A stretch of 64,000 nt of DNA, from NCBI RefSeq assembly GCF_008180865.1, contig NZ_VTEX01000001.1, positions 1,265,809-1,329,808 on the forward strand. The letters are read 5' to 3'. Under the pieces are notes generated by a model. The model saw only the letters and a list, made by a program, of their open reading frames with translations. It ran no database searches and was not told the DNA's origin. Each line of letters starts with the position of its first letter. Within the stretch, counting starts at the first letter, position 1. The translations under genes and the position numbers were made by a program. The DNA comes from Rossellomorea aquimaris (lineage in GTDB: Bacteria; Bacillota; Bacilli; Bacillales; Bacillaceae_B). Below are positions 35,055 to 43,570 of this stretch, piece after piece.

Positions 35055-35654
35055 ATGAACCATGAATCGATTGTACAAATCCTGACACAATTAACTGATT
35101 TGGGTTACGCAGGAATCGCACTTGCACTCATGATAGAAGTGATTCCAAGCGAGCTTGTATTAAGCTATGCAGGCTTTATGGTGAATGCCGGTAAACTCTC
35201 CTTCATTGGAGCGTTCCTTAGTGGGGTCATCGGTGGCACACTTGCACAACTATTTCTCTATTGGCTTGGCTACTATGGTGGCCGACCCTTCTTCGAGAAA
35301 TATGGAAGGTATCTACTTATTCAGCAAAAGCATTTGACGGCTGCTGAAACGTGGTTTGATAAGCATGGTACCATCGTCATTTTCACCGCTCGATTTATTC
35401 CGATCGTCCGTCACGCCATCAGTATTCCGGCTGGCATCACCCGGATGCCTCTTTCTACTTTTACTCTTTATACCTTTGCAGCCATGCTTCCCTGGACATT
35501 ATTGTTTATGGTCATCGGGATGGAGCTGGGTACTCACTGGGAGCACATTGAAGTAATCGGAGTACGCTATATTAAGCCTTTGAGTTTCATTGCAATTGTT
35601 GGAACATTTGTCTATCTATTTTATTCCTATTGGAGAAACAAAAGGAAGGATTAA
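35055..35654 (+). CDS. DedA family membrane protein
   Basis: 199 residues. DedA/SNARE-associated family: IEVIPSELVLSYAGFMVNAG near the N-terminus (acidic residue in a re-entrant helix) and TARFIPIVRHAISIPAGITRM with the conserved arginines. Some DedA proteins (UptA) translocate undecaprenyl phosphate, others lipids. Directly downstream of uppP with AGGAGG ahead of ATG, so the two probably act together in carrier lipid recycling (inference). Confidence 0.9.
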   Translation: MNHESIVQILTQLTDLGYAGIALALMIEVIPSELVLSYAGFMVNAGKLSFIGAFLSGVIGGTLAQLFLYWLGYYGGRPFFEKYGRYLLIQQKHLTAAETWFDKHGTIVIFTARFIPIVRHAISIPAGITRMPLSTFTLYTFAAMLPWTLLFMVIGMELGTHWEHIEVIGVRYIKPLSFIAIVGTFVYLFYSYWRNKRKD

Positions 35655-35717
35655 CTTCTTTTTTTCCATGAAATTGTTTAAAATAAGAAAGAAACAAGAC
35701 CCACGAAAGGATTACCT

Positions 35718-36848
35718 ATGAATTCGATACTATTAAAGAACGCAACTATATACCCCATCACATCAAAGCCCATACAAAACGGCTCTGTACTCATAAAAGA
35801 CGGAAAAATCAAACAGATATACTCAACTAGCGTAGAATCATCCCGAGAAGTTTCAGTGTATGATTGCCAGGGGAAATTTCTTTTCCCCGGTTTCATCGAC
35901 TCCCATACCCACCTGGGATTATACGACGAAGGTACAGGGTGGGCAGGTAATGATGCCAATGAAACCATCGAGCCCATGACTCCTCATATCCGTGCATTCG
36001 ATGGCGTTTATCCATTGGATCCAGGTTTTAAAGATGCCCTGAAGTACGGTGTCACAACGGTGAATGTCATGCCGGGGAGCGCAAATGTCATCGGTGGTAC
36101 GACTTCTGTGATCAAAACCTATGGCTCAACGATTCGTACGATGCTCATCAAAGAAACCTCGGGATTGAAAATTGCCCTGGGGGAGAACCCGAAGCGGATT
36201 CACAGTACCGGCAACAATGATTCCATTACAAGAATGGGCATAATGGGTATGCTTAGAGAAGCATTTTTCTCTGCTAAATATTGCGATCAACCTGAAGATC
36301 TCAGGGTTGCACCTTTAGTATCTGCATTAAAACGTGAAATCCCGGTTCGGATACATGCTCACCGTGCAGATGATATCTTGTCTGCCGTCCGGTTTGCCGA
36401 GGAATTCAATTTGGATTTTCGTATTGAGCATTGTACGGAAGGACATCTCATTTCCGAGGAATTTCATGGTAAGAATGTAAAGGTTTCTGTAGGGCCGACC
36501 TTTACGAGAAGATCGAAAGTGGAACTAAAAAACAAAAGCTGGATCACGTATCAAAAACTGACGGAAGCTGGTGTCGAAGTATCGATCACGACAGATCACC
36601 CGTACACCCCCATTCAATACTTGAATATGTGTGCGGCCATTGCTGTTCGTGAAGGGTTGGCAGAACAAAAAGCTCTTGAGGGCATCACCATCCTGCCCGC
36701 CAGAAACCTTGGTGTATCAGAACGGATCGGTAGTATTGAGGTGAACAAGGACGCCGATTTAGTCCTTTGGAGCCACCACCCTTTTCATTTTATGGCAAAG
36801 CCCATCATTACGATGGTGAATGGAGAAATCGCTTATCAAAACGTGTAG
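35718..36848 (+). CDS. Metal-dependent amidohydrolase
   Basis: 376 residues, amidohydrolase superfamily (beta-alpha barrel). The metal ligands are visible in order: FIDSHTHLGL (HxH), RIHAHRADD and IEHCTEGH (two His), and SITTDHP (Asp). Flanking beta-sandwich segments GSVLIKDGKIKQI and LVLWSHHPFHFMAKPIITMVNGEIAY are typical of imidazolonepropionase-like/dihydroorotase-like enzymes. Substrate not assignable. 63 bp after dedA; it could belong to that transcript. Confidence 0.87.
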   Translation: MNSILLKNATIYPITSKPIQNGSVLIKDGKIKQIYSTSVESSREVSVYDCQGKFLFPGFIDSHTHLGLYDEGTGWAGNDANETIEPMTPHIRAFDGVYPLDPGFKDALKYGVTTVNVMPGSANVIGGTTSVIKTYGSTIRTMLIKETSGLKIALGENPKRIHSTGNNDSITRMGIMGMLREAFFSAKYCDQPEDLRVAPLVSALKREIPVRIHAHRADDILSAVRFAEEFNLDFRIEHCTEGHLISEEFHGKNVKVSVGPTFTRRSKVELKNKSWITYQKLTEAGVEVSITTDHPYTPIQYLNMCAAIAVREGLAEQKALEGITILPARNLGVSERIGSIEVNKDADLVLWSHHPFHFMAKPIITMVNGEIAYQNV

Positions 36849-36947
36849 AAATTTGTTAAAAATTTTCATCAAAATTTAGCATTTTACCTATTTCCTTTTT
36901 GTTATATTTCGTATATGATACAAATGGATATTATATTTCCGATTACA

Positions 36948-36977
36948 TTGTTCTAACGAGATTTATTTTTATATAGA
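36948..36977 (+). promoter_or_regulatory. Candidate promoter of the GNAT leader transcript
   Basis: TTGTTC (36948-36953), 18-bp spacer, TATAGA (36972-36977). Transcription would start near 36984, right before the structured leader. Confidence 0.45.
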
Positions 36978-36983
36978 GTGATT

Positions 36984-37130
36984 GTAATGAAGGGAAGGCA
37001 AAAGGTGCGCCACCAGTTTCTTGACTGGTCTTAGTGGGTTCGATTCCCACCCCGAAATTTTTTAGTTACCATTTAAAAATTTCGAGGGTGGGATCGTACG
37101 CAAGTAGACTGCCCTCAAGGAGGGTCTACT
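36984..37130 (+). promoter_or_regulatory. Structured leader RNA with tRNA T-arm mimic and SD-sequestering hairpin
   Basis: Successive hairpins: GGTG-CGC-CACC (37004-37014); ACCAGT/ACTGGT (37012-37029), like an anticodon arm with an 8-base loop; GTGGG-TTCGATT-CCCAC (37034-37050), identical to a canonical tRNA T-arm; a competing long inverted repeat pairing 37041-37062 with 37075-37096; and CCCTC-AAG-GAGGG flanked by GTAGA/TCTAC (37104-37129) that buries the ribosome site of the downstream gene. No matching acceptor or D-arm, so not a tRNA gene. Function inferred to be regulatory. Confidence 0.6.
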
Positions 37131-37688
37131 ATGATCAAGAAACGTGAATTACATGAGTGTCATGAGCTCTATGACCTGATGGTGCACCCGGATGTCTTCC
37201 CTTTTGTGCGTCAAAAAGCTCAATCCTATGAGGAGCTCCTATTCTTAACGAAACAAACGATTGAAGCTGAGGAACGTGGAGAACTCATTTCACGAACAAT
37301 TTTGGACGAATGGGGCAACCCGATCGGAACGATAAACTTATTTGATATTCAAGAAAATGCTGGATTCCTGGGAACCTGGATCGGCAAGCCCTATCATGGA
37401 AAGGGATACAATCAGCCAGCCAAAGATGCATTCTTCGCAGAGCTATTCTTTGAATTGGGTATGGAAACCATCTTCATGAGAATCCGCAAAGTGAATACCC
37501 GCTCCCAAAAAGCAGCAGAAAAACTTCCATATGTTTTAAAAGCGAATGAAACAAGGAAATCTCTTTACGAACAATTAAATGCTCAAGAAGAAGTATATGA
37601 TTTATATGAAATCCCTAAAGACTTATATACACTTTATCTATATCAGCATCAACAATCCCAAGACGAAGAGCAAGCTTTGGAAGCTTAG
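37131..37688 (+). CDS. GNAT acetyltransferase, RimJ/RimL type
   Basis: 185 residues. RimL-like GNAT: RTILDEWGNPIGTINLFDI, AGFLGTWIGKPYHGKGYNQPAKDAFF (acetyl-CoA loop, slightly altered), and IFMRIRKVNTRSQKAAEKL. Acetylates an unknown amine, perhaps a protein N-terminus or small molecule. The ATG follows AAGGAGGG, which lies inside the leader hairpin. The C-terminal 50 residues are an extension of mixed helix with an acidic end. Confidence 0.83.
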   Translation: MIKKRELHECHELYDLMVHPDVFPFVRQKAQSYEELLFLTKQTIEAEERGELISRTILDEWGNPIGTINLFDIQENAGFLGTWIGKPYHGKGYNQPAKDAFFAELFFELGMETIFMRIRKVNTRSQKAAEKLPYVLKANETRKSLYEQLNAQEEVYDLYEIPKDLYTLYLYQHQQSQDEEQALEA

Positions 37689-37692
37689 GATA

Positions 37693-37727
37693 AAAACCCG
37701 ATTTCCATATGAGGAAATCGGGTTTTT
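37693..37727 (+). terminator. Terminator of the GNAT gene
   Basis: AACCCGATTTCC-ATATGA-GGAAATCGGGTTTTT. Confidence 0.9.
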
Positions 37728-37811
37728 GTTTAAAACAATATAGAAGACCTTTCCTCACACAGATTCAGCGGGAAAACGAATGATATGATCTCAAGAAATC
37801 AGTATAGCTCA

Positions 37812-37888
37812 CAAAAAAAGGGAACTGCTGATAGTTGACGTCTTATCTCTCTTTCAAAAGAATGACACTAACTACAGGCAGCACCCTA
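37812..37888 (-). terminator. Probable terminator of the YflJ-like gene
   Basis: Minus strand AGGG.GCTG..TAGTT / AACTA..CAGC..CCCT with TTTTTTT tail, beginning 3 bp after the stop at 37891. The loop is long. Confidence 0.5.
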
Positions 37889-37890
37889 TT

Positions 37891-38040
37891 TTATTTCTTT
37901 TTCGCTACTTTCTCGAAATACAAATTTCTAACGACAAAGGTTTTATAATTCTCCAATTTTCTTTTTTCCAGCGGATGATAATTGATTCCCGCCTTTTTAA
38001 GCTCTTGAAGGTACCACCCTTTGGAAAATTGATAAGCCAT
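37891..38040 (-). CDS. DUF2639 (YflJ-like) small basic protein
   Basis: 49 residues, starting MAYQFSKGWYLQELKKAGIN and continuing HPLEKRKLENYKTFVVRNLYFEK. This closely follows the B. subtilis YflJ pattern (KGWYv.ELKK.GI..HPiEkRKLElYKTyivRNLY). Function unknown. ATG 38040 follows GGGGAGAGG. Confidence 0.82.
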   Translation of the reverse strand: MAYQFSKGWYLQELKKAGINYHPLEKRKLENYKTFVVRNLYFEKVAKKK

Positions 38041-38100
38041 TGTACCTCTCCCCTTCAACCATTTATATACTATATGCTTAAAGGAGAGTACAATGACTTT

Positions 38101-39171
38101 TTATCGTGACATAGATGAAAGTTCCTTATACATGTCTTGAATAGTATAAGCTTTTTGACCCTTTTCCATGTTGTGGATATAGGTATCTCGATTTTCTTTT
38201 AACTCCTTGACTTTCACGAGGAAGCTCGTTTCGGTCAGCTCTTCTTCTTCCAGCTTTAATGCATATCCATGCTTTACGAAGCTGTTAGCGTTAAGGATCT
38301 GATCTCCCCGGCTCGCTTCCCTTGAAAGGGGGATCAGTAACATTGGTTTTTTCAACGCAAGAAATTCAAAGATCGAATTAGACCCCGCACGCGATATCAC
38401 ATAGTCTGTCATCGCTAAATAGTGAGGAAGCTCACCTTTTATGAATTCATATTGTCGATAGCCCTTTTGGGTATAAGTTTCATCGATATTCCCTTTCCCG
38501 CATATGTGTATGATTTGAAAATGGGATATCAGGTCATCCAGATTCCCTCTTACCGCTTCGTTAATTTTTCTGGCTCCAAGACTCCCACCCATAATCATCA
38601 ATACAGGCTTATCTTCATAATACCCTGTCAATCGTTTTCCTTCCCTCGCATCTCCTGTAAACAACTCTTCACGTATTATCGCTCCTGCACATAATGATTT
38701 ATCACTTGGAAGAGATTGAACCGTTTCAGGAAAAGTAGTGAAGATTCTGGTGGCGAATGGAACCGCTAATTTGTTAGCGAGTCCCGGTGTTACATCTGAT
38801 TCATGAATCGCTACTGGAATCTTTGCAATCTTGGCAGCCATGACGACGGGAACGGAAACAAATCCCCCTTTTGAAAAGATGATGTCAGGTTTCGTCTTTC
38901 GTATGACAGCTAATGCATCGAACACGCCCTTCATCACCCGGAATGGATCCGAAAAGTTTTTCCATGAAAAATATCGTCTGAGTTTTCCACTTGAAATACT
39001 TTCGTACGGAATATGAGGAAACTGTTCAGTTATGATTTCCTTTTCGATTCCGTCTTCCGATCCAATATACGTTATCTCCCAGCCTTCTTTTTCAAAGTGT
39101 GGGATCAGTGCCGTGTTTACCGTAACGTGACCTGCTGATCCACCACCTGTAAATAAAATACGATTACTCAT
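38101..39171 (-). CDS. MurG family glycosyltransferase
   Basis: 356 residues, GT-B fold. LFTGGGSAGHVTVNTALIPHF (N-terminal Gly-rich loop), HESDVTPGLANKLA, MIMGGSLGARKINEAV and the C-terminal ISRAGSNSIFEFLALKKPMLLIPL match UDP-GlcNAc:lipid I transferases. MurG converts lipid I to lipid II. Placement outside a dcw cluster and the GSAGHVTVN variant suggest a second MurG, as in the B. cereus group; alone I cannot say whether it is the main enzyme. Monocistronic. Confidence 0.85.
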   Translation of the reverse strand: MSNRILFTGGGSAGHVTVNTALIPHFEKEGWEITYIGSEDGIEKEIITEQFPHIPYESISSGKLRRYFSWKNFSDPFRVMKGVFDALAVIRKTKPDIIFSKGGFVSVPVVMAAKIAKIPVAIHESDVTPGLANKLAVPFATRIFTTFPETVQSLPSDKSLCAGAIIREELFTGDAREGKRLTGYYEDKPVLMIMGGSLGARKINEAVRGNLDDLISHFQIIHICGKGNIDETYTQKGYRQYEFIKGELPHYLAMTDYVISRAGSNSIFEFLALKKPMLLIPLSREASRGDQILNANSFVKHGYALKLEEEELTETSFLVKVKELKENRDTYIHNMEKGQKAYTIQDMYKELSSMSR

Positions 39172-39269
39172 ATGTATAAACTCCTAACTCGATTTTCTAA
39201 TAGCTTTCTCATTCATCATTATACACTTTACCAAAAATGCAGGTGGTATAGAACTAAGAAAATTTGACA

Positions 39270-39308
39270 AAACGAAAAGGTTCCTCCTGTCATGATCAAT
39301 AGGAACCC
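39270..39308 (-). terminator. Terminator of the carotenoid operon
   Basis: GGTTCCT..AGGAACC followed by TTTTCGTTTT on the minus strand. Confidence 0.75.
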
Positions 39309-39356
39309 TTTTGAATCTCTCGCGAAGCACCCATAGGAACATGTCATGAAGGCTTC

Positions 39357-40832
39357 CTAAAACATTGCTTTATTATCTCGCTTCAGTATGTAGTTCGCTA
39401 CATTTCTTCCGCTTATTGTGACCATCGGGGAGCCACCACCCGGATGAGTCGTACCCCCGACATAGAAGAGGTGCTCAATGTCCTTGCTGACGTTGGAAGG
39501 GCGAAGGAACGCTTCTGTCATCCGGTGGGAAGCAAGACCATATAGAGAGCCTTTATAGGCGGAGAATTTTTGTTTGATTGTATTCGGGGTATATACTCTC
39601 TCTACTTCCAATGATTCACGTATTGGTAGACCTTTAGCTTCTAATTTCTGATAGATCTTCTCCTTATACGCATCTGCTTGCTCGTAGGACAGAGGAGCGG
39701 CTGGAGCATTCACAAGGATGAACAAATTGCTTCCCTTTGTAATACGGGAATCTGTAGCAGCTGAATGACTGATATAAATCGTAGGATCACTTGGCAGCTC
39801 TTGCTTCATAAAAATCTCCGAGAACTCCTTTTGATAATCTTCCGTGAAATACACTTGGTGATGATGAACGGAATCCTGATAGGTCCGTAACCCTGCCAGA
39901 ATGACAAATGCGGAAATGGACGGTTCATAGGCATCCAATTTCCTATCAGGATGGCTTGGTCTATCTTTCTCTTCAATAAGATTCTTCGTAGCACTGATAA
40001 AATCTCCATTCACAATCACATCATAAGCAGAGATCGTATCGCCGTCTTCAGTTACAACACCCACTGCTCTCTTGTCCTTGACTACGATCTCTTTAATTCT
40101 TTTTCCCAGGTGGACAGTCCCCCCCTGTTCTTTAAAGAATTGATAGAAACCCTTAGCTATCTCAGTGTTTCCACCAATCGTATAATACACCCCTTCTTTC
40201 ATCTCGAGGTGGCCGATCAACGAAAAGGTCGCAGGACACGCGTACGGTGATGATCCAATATATGTTGCATATCGATTGAACACCTTCAACACATCCTCAT
40301 CCTGAAAGAACCTTCGATGAAAATGATCCATCTTTTCAAAGGGACGGACCTTCATAAAGCTATAAGATAGCTGCGGGGAGAGATAATCCCGCCATGAACC
40401 GAAAACCCGGTAGAAAAACCCCCGCTCGGCTAATGTATATAACTTTTCCACTTCCCTTAAGTACTCTTTGTAATGAGATGCCCCGTACGGATCCAGCTTT
40501 TCAAGTTCCGCAATCATTTCCTCCGGGTCCGCTGATTGATATAGAATTCTCCCATTGTGAAAGACATTTTTCGTATGTTTTACAAGCCTTTTAAACTGAA
40601 AATAATGAGTAGAGTCTCCCCCTGCATCATTGATCACCGATTGAAACACTTCAGGCATGGTAATGGTATTCGGACCAAAATCAAAGGAATATCCATCCAT
40701 TTCAACAGGCAGCATTTTCCCTCCCGGATGATGGTTCTCTTCTATGATCGTTACATTGTAGCCTTTGCTTTGGAGAGAAATTCCTGCGGACAATCCCCCT
40801 AATCCTCCTCCGATAATGACGATATCCTTCAT
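39357..40832 (-). CDS. Carotenoid desaturase/oxidase (CrtN/CrtP family)
   Basis: 491 residues. FAD-binding VIIGGGLGGLSAGISLQSKGYNV, then EENHHPGGKML and GYSFDFGPNTITMPEV, and the C-terminal HLFYVGGTTHPGGGSPMVTISGRNVA, which is the bacterial phytoene desaturase signature. Similar to Staphylococcus/Bacillus CrtN and CrtP proteins that desaturate or oxidise C30 carotenoids. ATG 40832 follows GGGGAGGACTTATTC; the frame runs on to 40946. Last gene of an operon with a glycosyltransferase, acyltransferase and CruF-like gene (4-bp overlap). Confidence 0.9.
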   Translation of the reverse strand: MKDIVIIGGGLGGLSAGISLQSKGYNVTIIEENHHPGGKMLPVEMDGYSFDFGPNTITMPEVFQSVINDAGGDSTHYFQFKRLVKHTKNVFHNGRILYQSADPEEMIAELEKLDPYGASHYKEYLREVEKLYTLAERGFFYRVFGSWRDYLSPQLSYSFMKVRPFEKMDHFHRRFFQDEDVLKVFNRYATYIGSSPYACPATFSLIGHLEMKEGVYYTIGGNTEIAKGFYQFFKEQGGTVHLGKRIKEIVVKDKRAVGVVTEDGDTISAYDVIVNGDFISATKNLIEEKDRPSHPDRKLDAYEPSISAFVILAGLRTYQDSVHHHQVYFTEDYQKEFSEIFMKQELPSDPTIYISHSAATDSRITKGSNLFILVNAPAAPLSYEQADAYKEKIYQKLEAKGLPIRESLEVERVYTPNTIKQKFSAYKGSLYGLASHRMTEAFLRPSNVSKDIEHLFYVGGTTHPGGGSPMVTISGRNVANYILKRDNKAMF

Positions 40833-41923
40833 GAATAAGTCCTCCCCTTCCAAGCGTATCCCTGTTTCTTCATTCCTCTCAGCATCGAAGCCCACATTAT
40901 GATGATAAAGCTTATAGAAGCAACCGGCATGATAAGAAAATGCCATCTGGATTGATTGGAAGTAATATCAATCAAGAGGGTTTGTACCCATATCGCAACC
41001 AACGGAACACAATAGCTCCCTTCCCCTGCCATTAATCCATATAGGAACAGAGGAAGGGGCAATATGTAAAATACGAAGTAAAAAAGGGAAAGGAGAAAAA
41101 CGGAAATTGGATTTCTCCCTAATCCTATATAAATATTTTTCAAGAACCCCTCCCATACTTCCCTATTGGTATCATACATATGACATGTCACGTCATATGT
41201 ATTGTTGACGATTGTTACCTTCCAACCCTTTTCTTTCACTTTCCTCGCAATATGCACATCTTCTAATAAAGACGATTTCACCGCTTCATGCCCCCCGCAG
41301 TCTTCATACGCTTCCTTTTTAAAAAACATAAAAGCCCCGTGTGCAGCCGTAAATGCTTTATTCGTCGTATGATTGGCAACTCCAATGGGTAAATGAAAAT
41401 ATACCAGGAAGTGTTGAAACGGAACCAGCATCTTACTGAGTAAAGTAGGGATGGGAAATTGCGGAAATCCCGTCACAAGCCCTGCGTTGTAGTGTTTCAT
41501 CTGGAACAATACTTTCTCAATGATCGATGGGGACACCCGTACATCAGCATCAAGGAATAAATAATACGTTCCGCCTGCATGTTTGCTAAGTTCCTTGCAT
41601 GCATGGACCTTTCCTACCCAGCCTTTTGGGAGAGGCTTCCCATTGACTACCTTGAAACGGGAATCCCCTGTCGTAAGTTGATATAGGAGCTCTTTCGTAC
41701 GATCCGTCGATCCATCATCTAAAATGATAAATTCAACATGTGAATGGGTAATCTTCTTTATATTTGCAATTAATCCCCTCACATTCCTTTCTTCATTTCT
41801 CATTGGCACCAGGACAGAAACAAGGTCATTAGAAGATAACTTACTGGAAAGCTTCGGCAAAAAGAGGAGATTGATGAATGTGACCAGTACAAATATGAGC
41901 GTGATAAGGATATAATAATTCAT
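40829..41923 (-). CDS. Family 2 glycosyltransferase, probable carotenoid glycosyltransferase
   Basis: 364 residues. GT-A family 2: VLVPMRNEERNVRGLI, FIILDDGSTDRTKELL, LFLDADVRVSP (DxD) and SLLEDVHIARKVKEKGWKV, with an N-terminal anchor and several C-terminal membrane helices. Resembles CrtQ/GtfA that glycosylates a terminal carotenoid carboxyl or hydroxyl group. Role inferred from the neighbours. Overlaps the desaturase gene by 4 bp. Confidence 0.85.
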   Translation of the reverse strand: MNYYILITLIFVLVTFINLLFLPKLSSKLSSNDLVSVLVPMRNEERNVRGLIANIKKITHSHVEFIILDDGSTDRTKELLYQLTTGDSRFKVVNGKPLPKGWVGKVHACKELSKHAGGTYYLFLDADVRVSPSIIEKVLFQMKHYNAGLVTGFPQFPIPTLLSKMLVPFQHFLVYFHLPIGVANHTTNKAFTAAHGAFMFFKKEAYEDCGGHEAVKSSLLEDVHIARKVKEKGWKVTIVNNTYDVTCHMYDTNREVWEGFLKNIYIGLGRNPISVFLLSLFYFVFYILPLPLFLYGLMAGEGSYCVPLVAIWVQTLLIDITSNQSRWHFLIMPVASISFIIIMWASMLRGMKKQGYAWKGRTYS

Positions 41924-41930
41924 TGTCTAT

Positions 41931-42650
41931 TCACCTCTGATTCCTTCTTTTCCAGAAACTCAACCATTCACTATTTGTAGGGAATCCTTTGAGTAATAAT
42001 TGAAAACTTGACAGGTCTTCCTGAATGATATCGGTTTTTAGAGAATCGAGCCTTATTTCCATAATCGTCCTTAAACTGTCTGTAAGTTCTTTTCTTGATT
42101 GATTTGTATGATCTCCATTCTCTTCACAGATCCGGATAAATAATTCAGGCCTTTGATCATGACGAAATGTGTAATAGAACGTGACAAACGTAACCTTTAC
42201 CCCTGGGTTACGTTCAATTAAGAAGCCCGGACCAGTCATAAATGAAAGAGGTCTCATCTCAAGATGCTCTTCCTTCCCCTGTGGAAAGATCCAGACGGTT
42301 TTTTTCTGTTGCAGGCATTTTTCAGCAAACTTTAAAGAAGAGACTAGGTCTTTGGGTGAATCAGGGTTCACAGAGAATGCTCCGATTTTACGAAAAAAAG
42401 AATAATCCTCCATCCCTTTCTGACTCATCATCGCATAGCTGTCTTCTTTTATAACATGATGATTTAAGTAAAAGACCATCAACCCGTCCCACCAGCTCGA
42501 GTGATTCGAGAGTATCAAGTGTCCTGAAGGTGATTTCGTTCCCTCCCTCTGGTCATCGATCCATACACGATAAAAATGTTTTTTCAGCTGAAAAGTAAGG
42601 TAGTTGGCCAAGATGCGTTGAAATCCCGGACTTTTCTTCGGTTCGATCAT
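41931..42650 (-). CDS. PlsC-like acyltransferase, carotenoid tailoring
   Basis: 239 residues. Acyltransferase motif I NHSSWWDGLM (NHxxxxD), motif III WIFPQGKEE and a later GPGFLIERNPGVKVTFVTF. Glycerolipid acyltransferase fold, but in this operon it probably esterifies the sugar of a glycosyl-carotenoid, as CrtO or AGPAT does in staphyloxanthin-like and Planococcus pathways. Start overlaps the upstream gene's stop by 4 bp. Confidence 0.82.
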   Translation of the reverse strand: MIEPKKSPGFQRILANYLTFQLKKHFYRVWIDDQREGTKSPSGHLILSNHSSWWDGLMVFYLNHHVIKEDSYAMMSQKGMEDYSFFRKIGAFSVNPDSPKDLVSSLKFAEKCLQQKKTVWIFPQGKEEHLEMRPLSFMTGPGFLIERNPGVKVTFVTFYYTFRHDQRPELFIRICEENGDHTNQSRKELTDSLRTIMEIRLDSLKTDIIQEDLSSFQLLLKGFPTNSEWLSFWKRRNQR

Positions 42651-43414
42651 ACTACCTTCTCCAATCGTTTTCTAAGTAAGAGAGACACACCGTAAAATGC
42701 CAACGTAACCCAAACAGCCAGCCACAGGCCTTCTACGATCGCTGTCACGATAAACATAAAGATCACGAGGAAATACAAACGTCTCATCCGCGAGCTCCAA
42801 TGTGAAGAAACTCCCTCGAGTTTTATCCAATAGTAAAGGACAAATTGTATGAAGAAAGAAACAAAAAACCAGCCCAAGAAATTTTGAGTTGGAATGTCAT
42901 AATACATCCCATCCTCATCCCATACCCAATACTCCCGGCCTTTAAAAGCAACCGGATCAATAATCAGGTCCATCGTCACCGCTAAAATGGACGTGACTGT
43001 GCTATAGATAAACGCTCCCATTACAGTCTTTCTTTGATATAGCAGAAATTCATAGTGTGCCATACTCGTAAATATCACCATGACCCAGGCAAAGCCTATG
43101 GTGATTGGTACGCCAACCAGTTGAAAGCCAAAGTCTTTCTCATAATGATAAGAACCGAATATCAGACCATAATGAACGCCTAAAGACTCCGCGAAAATCG
43201 TAAGCAGCATAATACCCAAAGCGATGATGGCCCCGATTTGTCCTCCGAATTTCTTCATTGCATAAAGAATAGCCAAAATACCGGCCAAATATAAGAAAAC
43301 GGCATTCGCCCATTGAAGGGATGGAGGAAGCCAATCAAGAGAAACGAGAATGATCCCCACTCCGTACCATATTAAAAACACAATCCAAATCCAGTCCTGC
43401 CATTGTTTAATCAT
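42647..43414 (-). CDS. Carotenoid biosynthesis protein, CruF/DUF422 family
   Basis: 255 residues and seven or eight membrane helices. Family pattern: GVHYGLIFGSYHYEKDFGFQLVGVPITIGFAWVM, MDLIIDPVAFKGREYWVWDEDGMYYDIPTQNFLGWFF. CruF homologues hydrate the end of acyclic carotenoids (1,2-hydratase) in cyanobacteria and haloarchaea. First gene of the operon. ATG 43414 chosen for GGGAGG 7 bases upstream; the longer frame to 43498 is not supported. Confidence 0.85.
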   Translation of the reverse strand: MIKQWQDWIWIVFLIWYGVGIILVSLDWLPPSLQWANAVFLYLAGILAILYAMKKFGGQIGAIIALGIMLLTIFAESLGVHYGLIFGSYHYEKDFGFQLVGVPITIGFAWVMVIFTSMAHYEFLLYQRKTVMGAFIYSTVTSILAVTMDLIIDPVAFKGREYWVWDEDGMYYDIPTQNFLGWFFVSFFIQFVLYYWIKLEGVSSHWSSRMRRLYFLVIFMFIVTAIVEGLWLAVWVTLAFYGVSLLLRKRLEKVV

Positions 43415-43483
43415 TCTCTGCCTCCCTGACGACTTAATCTTTTCAACACCCATTATATAAGAGTGATCCGATAAAATGCATAT

Positions 43484-43511
43484 TTGACTCTCTATCACTT
43501 GAAAATATGAT
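43484..43511 (+). promoter_or_regulatory. Probable promoter of the MATE gene
   Basis: TTGACT (43484-43489), 16-bp spacer, TATGAT (43506-43511), 60 bp upstream of the ATG. Confidence 0.5.
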
Positions 43512-43570
43512 ACAGTATGATAGTGAATTTATCATATGTTCAAGGGACGTTTAGTAAAGGAGCTCATTCT

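Noticed and set aside
35678-35977. 99-residue minus-strand frame opposite the amidohydrolase start
   Set aside because: Shadow of the amidohydrolase gene, no ribosome site.
36990-37060. Possible tRNA gene at the T-arm-like sequence
   Set aside because: Only a T-arm and a poor anticodon-like arm (8-base loop) are seen. There is no matching 7-bp acceptor, no D-arm and no discriminator/CCA context, so it is listed as a leader element.
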